From assembly GCA_018398585.1 (NCBI GenBank), contig JAGTTD010000005.1, positions 12,513,355-12,577,354 of the forward strand: a DNA stretch of 64,000 nt, written 5' to 3'. The notes under the pieces are model-generated. The model did not search any database. It was not told the DNA's origin and saw only the letters and a list, made by a program, of their open reading frames with translations. Positions within the stretch are counted from its first letter, which is position 1, and every line of letters starts with the position of its first letter. Source of the DNA: Simmondsia chinensis. Lineage: Eukaryota > Streptophyta > Magnoliopsida > Caryophyllales > Simmondsiaceae. The translations under genes and the position numbers were made by a program. Positions 56,901 to 64,000 of the stretch are shown piece after piece.

Positions 56901-59640
56901 TTTTTTTATATTTTTTTATTTTAATACTGGTTGTTAAATTGTTCAATTGCAATCAATACTGGTATGTCTTTTCTGTTGTGTTTTATTCGCTACAATTTGG
57001 CAAGTCTTAATACATGTTAAGCACTAGGAGATGCTTGGGGTTCTCTAGATTACTACTAGTAAATCTACTAAGTTGAAGAGAATGTTAGGAATGTTAGACT
57101 AGACTAAAAAAAATAATTAGTTGCAAAAATTCAACATAAGATGTCGAATGTGTTCTAGTATTAGATACTTGAATTGTTCAACTGTAGTAGATATCACAAG
57201 ATGCTTGAAAGAAGTGTTTGGTCAAAAAACTAGTAATATGAGAACAATTTATGAGAAAAGGTGGCATATGAATTAAGGGAAGGGTCCATTAAGTGTAAGC
57301 ATCTACCTCATAAATTAGAAACTTTTAAAAGGAAAAATAAAACATGAGTAAAAATAGTTTTGTCTCTTTTATAATAGCACTGTACCTTAAAATAAATTTT
57401 CCTAGGTACTTAGATACTATCGTCACTAATACTGAAAGCCAACATGACAGGGTATATGATATCTTGTCTTCTCTATTTGTGACTAGCAGGTAGTTCACTA
57501 GTGTTCTGGTGAATGGGTTTTCAGTAAGGGCATCAAGAAGGTAATTTAAGTCAGAGGATATGGCTTTGTATTTGAGTAACTATCTCAATGTACTTTAGAA
57601 ATTTGATTTCCATCTGCTATTTGTTTTAAAATAGACTTTTGGTTATTTTTCTGAAAAATAGACTGATAGTTATATAAATAAATTGTTAGTACATTGGTAG
57701 GCAGTTGTCTCATTTTGGTCAAAACTAAATTCATGGCGATTTATTACTCTAATACAGCCTAGGCTGCACAACCATATACAAGAAAAAATATCCAGAAACC
57801 ATGTAGATCTTGAGTGGTACTTAATCTTAGGTCACATTAATCTACTATGATTGAAAACTAATTTGATATGTCTTATGTGATCATTAAGTACATGAGTGAT
57901 GACCGGTATATGAATCATGTTTGAATTAGTGGTGACTAAAAGAGCTTTTAAGTGTAAAGGTAACAAAACCACTAAGCTGCTAGGACTTTTTTATAAAATG
58001 TTTATGGACTGCCAAAGTTCAAGTGAGCGGAAGTGAAAGTGTATTTTATAAAATGTTTATGAATGGCTTCTCGGTAAGTTGATATATGGATATTGCCTAT
58101 AAAGACTAAAATCATGAAATTCCTTGAAAGATTCAAAGAGTTATAGACTTAAGTCGAGATTAGTTAGGTAATTATATCAAGTCACTTTAATTAGATCGAA
58201 GTGATGGTTTCAAGAGAGTTCTTATTTATTCTTATTACAAAGAGTTGTAGAAATGATTAATAATGTTTATAGAATATGGTAATATTCATGTTATGAGTCA
58301 CAATTACATATCAAAAGGTTTGCTATGTAAAAGGTTTTAGAAAGTGGCCTAAAAGTACAACAAATAGCTTGTATTGGTTAGATTGACCCTATGAGATACT
58401 GTGTCTCAACAGCACGATACAACTTATAGGGTAGATGATGTATTGCATATATCTTCAACTAGGTTATTCTCACACAAGTTACATGAGAGCTTTGGTATTG
58501 TGGGAGGATGGTCCAGGTCACCTCAAGGATTCGTGTCTTTAGTCTTAAAAGTTAAGAAGAATGATGATATGATCCTTTCGACTACAATGAAATTCTTAAA
58601 TATGAAGACGCAAAACATTGGGTCAAGGCAATTAAAATTAAGTTAAAGTAATTGTATCTTAACTCAAGCTGGGAACTTATAGAGGCATTGAAAGACATTA
58701 AGTCCATTAGATTGGATCTCAATGGATCCACAAGTATATAGAGTTGAGTGGACAAGAAAGTAGAGACCTTCAACACTAGATTATTAGTAGTGGATTAATA
58801 ACCTATAGGAAGGAACTGTCTTTGATGAAGCCTTCTGGTCATATACTATGCTTATGTCCGTAAGGAAACTCTCATCCATTGTGTTTCATATGATGAGATA
58901 CAGGAAAGTAAAAATCAAAATGACATTCTTTGAATGGTTATCTTGAAAGGACATGTATATGATACAACTAGACAAGTTTGTTACCAAGAGTCAGGTGCTT
59001 ATAGTTTGCAAACTGAGCTCATCTATTTATAGACTTAAATAAACAACTTGTTCATTAAATAGTAGATTTGATGACGGTTAATCTACTATTACTTTATCCT
59101 TAAGGATTTGAGTTAATGGTCGGTGAACCATTAGTGCACGAGTGACATAACTAGAAAGCAGATACTTTCAAAATGTTGTATAAAGAAGGCATTTTACTCA
59201 CTGAAAATGGTGTAGAATTGTTATGAGTTGTTATGTTTTATTGTCCGGTCAGTTAATAAAAACCGAAAGACATAAGATGAACCAACTATATTCTTAGGGT
59301 CAAGCTTTAGCGAGATTCAAAAGAAAGGATGTTGGGTTTATCATGGGTTGTTTGTTTTAAAATGGATTTTAGACATTTGACTTCAGAATTTCTATTTGCC
59401 CTTATAGTGGGAGTCATTAAATAGTGAAGAGTGAAGTAGTCTTGTATTGCTCAATTTATCATAGAGGTCAGGTACTTGACAACTAGGAAATTGTTCAGTA
59501 GACTTGTTGACTCAGAGGGTTCCTAGTAGACAGAAAATGTGAGCAAAAGAATGGGACAATGACAGATCAGTATTTGTTCAAGTTTATGGTCAAACAGTTG
59601 ACAAATCCCTAGAAGATAGTGTCATGTCCAGATTCAAATT
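56901..59640 (+). pseudogene. Decayed copia pol of the plus-strand relative
   Basis: The part to 58600 has no clear motif. From about 58650 the reverse transcriptase can be traced: E-A-L-K-D-I-K-S-I near 58690, then K-M-T-F-F-E-W-L, then V-C-K-L and S-S-I-Y-R-L-K (about 58920-59030). The catalytic loop near 59170-59182 reads Y-K-E-G in place of Y-V-D-D. RNase H should lie at 59280-59640 but is hard to see. Frames change and stops are common. The same blocks are in the minus-strand copy at 8321-9260. Confidence 0.6.
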
Positions 59641-59685
59641 AGAAGCTGATCTTAGAGGGAAATGCTATTGGAGATCCTTGGTAGT

Positions 59686-59995
59686 TGTTAGTCTTGCTTA
59701 AGCCATTGTTAGTCTTGTTTTAAGTCAATTTTGGCGGATGTTCTTAGTTAGTAAGTCGATTGGTAGTTAAGATGAAGAGTCTAGATTCATTGTTTGTGCT
59801 CTTGATTGTATTAGTATAAGTAAGGACTATCACTTAATAATCATTTTATGAATGAAATAATATTTTGATCACTCTCTGTCATCTAACTCTCTCTCTATAT
59901 TCTTATCTCTTTCCCTTCTCTTCTCATCTTACCTCTCTCTCTCTCCTAGGTTAAGATCAAGATTCATCTTGATTCTTAAGAATAGCTTGCATACA
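59686..59995 (+). repeat. Candidate 5' LTR of the gypsy element
   Basis: Begins tgttagtcttgc and ends gcataca. It has a CT-rich stretch (59880-59948), common in plant LTR leaders. The partner LTR is outside the window, so the left edge is uncertain by about 25 bp and a clear primer-binding site was not found after it. Confidence 0.5.
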
Positions 59996-60078
59996 ATCTG
60001 ATCGATTGATCTTCGATTCGATTGAATTGTTGAAGTTTAGGCTTGTTCGGTGCTAAATTGATTGAATTATGTGGCAAT

Positions 60079-61497
60079 ATGGCAAGAAATAGGCAATCTG
60101 TTGCAATGGCTAGTGGACTTAACACTTGTTCTAATGCAGCTAATAATGCGGCTAATAACACAACTGCTTATGTTGTTGCCGTTGCTGGTATTGATGGTGG
60201 AGCTAATTAGGGAAATCATATGGATCAAGTGCTATAGATGATGCGGAATATGATACACTCCTTCCGACAGGATATGAATCACAGGTTTGAATCACAATCT
60301 CAAGAGCTCTCACAGCAAATTAATGGATTGCAACAAAACATGGAGAGGCAGCAACAACAGGCTGGTGGTGGTATACTTTTGCCTGCAAATTAGCTGAACA
60401 GATCTCCTAATCCAAGACCTCCACCAGTGGACAACAGTGATGCAAGATCTCCTCCTATGGACAGCAAGGACAGTGCATCAAGTGCAAGAAGCCATGGTTT
60501 TAGACAACCTCGTGTGGATCTCGAGCCTTTCGATGGTATAGTTCCTCAATCCTGGATAAGGAAATGTGAGAGGTACTTTCGTTTCTATAAAATTAAAGAA
60601 CATGAGAACGTTGATTTAGCAGTTGTGTATTTGAAAGGAGAATTGGAGGTCTGGTCTTACAGTTTGATGCGCAATAGGCCTATAATCACATGGACTCAGT
60701 TTGGAAATGAGCTATGTGATAGGTATGGGGATGATGATGTGAGTGAAGTGGTGGATAACTTCAATAAAGTCACTGAAGTAGCATCCGTAAAGGAGTATGT
60801 GACAAGGTTTGAAGGATTGAGAGCTAGGATTCTCACTGTGTACCCTGAGGTACCGGAATCATGCTATGTGTCAAGCTTTGTGAGTGGACTAAAGCCTAAA
60901 ATCAAGAACATGGTTAAGGCATTCAATCCCTCCACTATTTCTCAATCTTATTCAAAGGCAAGGAAGGTTGAGAGCACGGTATTGACATTTCCTGATTTTA
61001 AGAAATTGAAAGCTGTTTCCAATGGATCATCTTCATCAAGATTTACACAGTCCAATAGTAGAGGTGGCAGTACTGATGATAAAAGGCCTTGGAAACTTTG
61101 TTTTAAATGCAATCAGAAGTACTTCTTTGGTCATAAGTGTGACCCTAAGTATCTCATGACCACCACTAGAGTAGAGGCCTCTGAAACAGGTGAAGATGAG
61201 ATGCTTGATTTCAAGGAGCAAAAGGAAGAGAATAAGGGTGATTCTGAGGAGAAGAATGAGGTTGAAATTGCTGTGAAGGCCTTAACAGGTAGTGGCTTGC
61301 ATAATACCATTCGAATTAAGGGATTTTTTTGGCAACGAGACTTATTGATACTCATTGATAGTGGGAGTACACATAGCTTTGTGAATTTTGAAGTTGTAAG
61401 AGTTGTGGGACAAGATTTGATCAAGCCTAGCCCTTTTCCTGTCATAGTAGCTGATGGGATTTCAATTTTGACACACTCAAAGTGTAAGAAGTTCAAT
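60079..61497 (+). pseudogene. Gypsy gag and aspartic protease
   Basis: One frame from ATG 60079. It begins with an Ala/Asn-rich start, then a coiled-coil-like Gln-rich stretch (about 60270-60360), then the gag domain from about 60510 (V-D-L-E-P-F-D-G, W-I-R-K-C-E-R-Y-F, L-C-D-R-Y-G). A zinc knuckle lies near 61100-61135 (C-F-K-C then G-H-K-C). The protease active site is L-I-D-S-G-S-T-H-S-F (about 61350-61380). TAG stops at 60208, 60235 and 60391 fall where Gln codons CAG fit. The next TAG (61498) and a shift near 61550 break the link to pol. Confidence 0.9.
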
Positions 61498-61519
61498 TAG
61501 AAGATGCAAGGTCACAAGT

Positions 61520-62686
61520 TTGAGTATAATTTCAGAGTTTTTGAGATTGGGAGGTTGTGACATGGTGTTAGGAGTTGATTGGATGAAGTCCTTCAGTCTC
61601 TTTCTCTTTGATTTCTCCCAGCTCACTGTGTCCTTTGAAAGAGAGGGGTCAAAGATCAAGTTACAAGGCATTGTTGAGCAAGGTCAGCTCCAATTGATGA
61701 GGGCCAAGAGTCTACAAAAGTTTCTTAAGAAAGAAATTTATCAATGGGTAGGACAACTCTACTCAATCACTAATGCTTCAGAACTCAACCAAACAGATTC
61801 TAGCACTGCTTTGTACTCCAGCACTGCTTTAGATTCTAACACAGCTTTGGATTCTCTGCTTCAAGAGTATGGTGATTTGTTTGAGCAGTCAGAGACCTTA
61901 CCTCCAAAAAGGGAGCTTGATCATGCAATTCCTTTGAAGGAAGGTTCTAATCCAGTGAGTTTTCATCCTTATAAGTATCCTCATTCACAAAAGAATGAGA
62001 TTGAAAAGCAAGTTGAGGACCTGTTGAAGACAAGACTCATAAGACATAGCCATAGCCCCTTTGCTTCTCCTGTAATCTTGGGTAAAAAGAAGGTTGGATC
62101 TTCACGAATATGCATTGATTATCGTCACTTGAACTCTCTCACAGTTAAAGATAAATTTCCAATTCCAATTATAGACGATCTGTTGGATGAACTTCATGGC
62201 TCTTGGTATTACAGCAAGCTGGACCTGAGGCAGGGCTATTATCATATTAGAGTGCTAGACCAAGATATACATAAAACAACTTTTAGAACACATCAAGGGC
62301 ATTATGAATTCGTGGTGATGCCTTTTGGACTATCCAATGCCCTTGCAACATTCTAGGCTTTGATGAACCTTGTGTTTAAGCCTTACTTAAGAAAATTTGT
62401 ACTTGTATTCTTTTATGCCATTTTGGTCTACAGCTCTACTCTGCAGGAGCATCTTACTTATCTGGATTTGGTATTTCAGACAAAAAGACAGCACAAACTA
62501 TTTGCCAAGCTCTCTAAATGTACATGTGCTAAGAGAGAGGTGGAGTACCTTGGCAATGTTATCTCAGCTGATGGGGGAGCTACAGACCCAAGCAAGGTCC
62601 ACGCTATGAAGGATTGGCCAAAACCAAGATCTCTTAAGCAGCTACGAGGTTTCTTGGGTTTAACAGGCCACTATCACAAATCATAG
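61520..62686 (+). pseudogene. Gypsy reverse transcriptase
   Basis: The frame starts with the protease end (V-L-G-V-D-W-M), then a short Ser/Thr-rich repeat (S-T-A-L-x-S, 61800-61860). Polymerase motifs follow: [28 protein letters not shown], and V-M-P-F-G-L-S-N-A (to 62356). TAG 62354 interrupts at a Gln position. The catalytic loop reads F-F-Y-A-I-L in place of the expected F-x-D-D-I-L, so both Asp residues are lost. The thumb continues to a stop at 62684, where the frame shifts. Confidence 0.9.
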
Positions 62687-62688
62687 TT

Positions 62689-63230
62689 GGTTATGGGATT
62701 ATTGCAAAGCCACTGATAGACCTGCTTAAGAAGGAGGATTTCAATTGGAATGATTTGGCTAAGGAAGCCTTTGAGCAGTTGAAGCAGGCTGTGACTATGG
62801 CTCTAGTATTGGTAATGCCAGACTTCAGCTTGCCCTTTACATTAGAAACTAATGCTTGCAGCAGTCAAATTGGAGCAGTTCTTTTGGAAAATGGAAGACC
62901 ATTGGCTTATCTCAGCTAGGCATTGGGTCCTAAGAAGAAGCTGTCCCTTTATGAGAAGGAATACATGGCAATTCTCTTAGCAGTATAGAAATGAAGGCAT
63001 TATTTGGAAGGTCATCATTTTCTAATCAAAACAAACCACCAAAGCCTCAAATACCAGCTTGAGTAAAGAATCTCTATAAGAGTTCAAAGGAACGGATTGA
63101 TGAAGATGTTAGGGTTGGAGTATACAATTGAGTACAAGAAAGGAGCCGATAATCCTGTTCCGGATTCTCTTTCAAGAAGACAGGACGAAGTTGAAATAAA
63201 AGCTTCTTGTGCTACAATTACTCAAGTTAT
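62689..63230 (+). pseudogene. Gypsy RNase H
   Basis: Frame 1. The RT-RNase H link (F-E-Q-L-K-Q-A) and RNase H blocks E-T-N-A-C-S-S-Q-I-G-A-V-L, Y-E-K-E-Y-M-A-I, T-N-H-Q-S-L-K and N-P-V-P-D-S-L-S-R-R are all visible. The Asp that normally opens the domain reads as Asn in E-T-N-A. Stops: TAG 62917, TAG 62986, TGA 62992, TAA 63064. Confidence 0.88.
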
Positions 63231-63234
63231 ACCA

Positions 63235-64000
63235 TAGTGGATGACTGAAGTTATCAAATCTTATGATCAAGATGTATTTGCTCAGACTTATATCATTCCC
63301 ATCTTCACATAGGCAACAACTACTAGTCCGGATTCAGAGGTGACAGTCAACAAGGGAATTGTTCGAATTAAAGGAAAGATCTACATTGGTGAAGGAGCTG
63401 GGTTAAGGAAGCAAGTCATTGAGGCTTCTCATGATTCACCTTAGGGAGGGAATTCTGGAATTGAAGGGACTTACCAGAGGATGAAGTAGTACTTCCATTG
63501 GAATGGGCTGAAGAAAGAAGTTCAGGAGTTTGTGCGGCAATGTGAGGTTTGTCAGCAAATCAAGGTTGAGCATACTCCATACAAGGGCTTGCGGCAGCCC
63601 TTACCAGTACCTGATGGGGCTTGGACAAATATTAGTATGCATTTTGTTGAAGGTTTGCCCAAGTCCGAAGGTAGAGAAGTTATTTGAGTAGTAGTAGATC
63701 GCTTTACCATGTTTGTCCACTTCATTAGCCTCTCTTATCCAATTTCAGCAGAGAAGTTAGCAAGGATGTCCTTGGATCATATCTACAAGCTTCATGGACT
63801 GCCACAGTCAATTGTATCAGATAGGGACATATTGTTTACTACTAATTTCTAGCGTGAATTGTTCCTATTGTCATGTACCACTTTAGCTATGAGCTCCTCT
63901 TATCACCCATAGTCTGATGGCCAAGCAGAGAGGGTTAATCGGTGTATTGAGTAGTACTTGAGAGGGAAGATAAACTCATATCCCAAGCACTGGCACAGGT
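63235..64000 (+). pseudogene. Gypsy integrase, cut by the window edge
   Basis: Frame 1 continues. The zinc module shows H near 63429, G-G-N-S-G and C-E-V-C-Q-Q (63540-63560). The core shows V-V-V-D-R-F, V-S-D-R-D and S-D-G-Q-A-E-R-V-N-R (63913-63940). The three catalytic acidic positions remain in D-R-F, S-D-R-D and A-E-R. Stops: TAG 63235, 63310, 63442, 63487, TGA 63685, TAG 63850, 63910, 63952. The C-terminal part is outside the window. Confidence 0.88.

Larger units (their letters stand above)
53127..59675 (+). mobile_element. Plus-strand relative of the 6529-15119 LTR element
   Basis: A 1674-bp LTR (53127-54800) is the reverse of those at 6529 and 13479. A degenerate initiator-Met site (tggtattactgc at 54803) follows it. 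The interior keeps the same order as the minus-strand copy: leader, about 480-bp duplication (55956-56900), then decayed copia pol (57000-59640). It lacks the LINE-like insertion found in the other copy. The 3' LTR is not seen; at about 59676, where it should begin, a gypsy LTR starts instead. The missing LTR may lie beyond the window. Confidence 0.82.
59686..64000 (+). mobile_element. Ty3/gypsy element, right-truncated by the window
   Basis: A short candidate LTR (59686-59995) is followed by a leader and gag-protease (60079-61497), reverse transcriptase (61520-62686), RNase H (62689-63230) and integrase (about 63240 on). The order and motifs are gypsy. The short LTR and the integrase surroundings recall chromoviruses of the Reina type; the chromodomain that would prove it would lie right of the window. 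It starts where the preceding element's 3' LTR should start. Gag-pol has 17 in-frame stops (14 TAG) and at least two frameshifts, so it is dead. Confidence 0.88.

Noticed and set aside
61131..61496. 121-codon minus-strand frame
   Set aside because: Antisense of the gypsy zinc knuckle and protease region.

Overview
This is plant nuclear DNA, almost certainly from a flowering plant. It is AT-rich and consists almost wholly of decayed and nested transposable elements. The plant-type parts include Ty1/copia and Ty3/gypsy polyproteins, a CACTA (En/Spm) transposase with plant-only accessory domains, Athila-like LTRs, and SINEs built on a 5S rRNA head. I see no intact host protein gene, tRNA or full rRNA gene. 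Most open frames over 60 codons are broken pieces of element polyproteins, or chance frames opposite or inside repeats.

Layout, left to right. 1-5,200: a gypsy element of Tat-like type on the minus strand, running gag (about 4,600) to integrase (cut by the left edge). 5,520-6,523 and 15,125-15,282: two halves of one minus-strand copia pol, split by an 8.6-kb minus-strand LTR element (6,529-15,119) that leaves a 5-bp target duplication. 15,283-16,430: a truncated relative of that element's LTR. 16,440-21,066: a plus-strand CACTA element without its left end. 21,430-21,845: a two-unit LTR-related repeat. 22,170-30,201: a minus-strand, apparently non-coding LTR element holding four different tandem arrays (periods 49, 54, 43 and about 180 bp). 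32,530-34,850: a minus-strand copia pol remnant. 35,947-41,669: a nearly full-length plus-strand copia element with two LTRs and broken gag-pol. 43,604-51,527: an Athila-like element with gag and protease but no visible pol; its right LTR carries a LINE-like insertion. On either side of it lie two 5S-rRNA-derived SINEs (43,265-43,493 and 51,620-51,851), each with target duplications. 53,127-about 59,675: a plus-strand relative of the 6,529-15,119 element. 59,686-64,000: a plus-strand gypsy element that probably inserted at that relative's 3' end and runs off the window.

The elements do not work together as a pathway. The window records successive insertions, internal deletions, tandem-repeat growth and point decay. 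The most interesting signals are the two 5S-headed SINEs, the LTR element with four tandem arrays (one with an inverted repeat in each unit), the copia LTR with five palindromes spaced at multiples of about 21 bp, and the different stop-codon spectra of the copia and gypsy polyproteins.

Limits: coordinates of decayed elements are approximate. Similarity was judged by eye. No database search, alignment program or divergence calculation was run.
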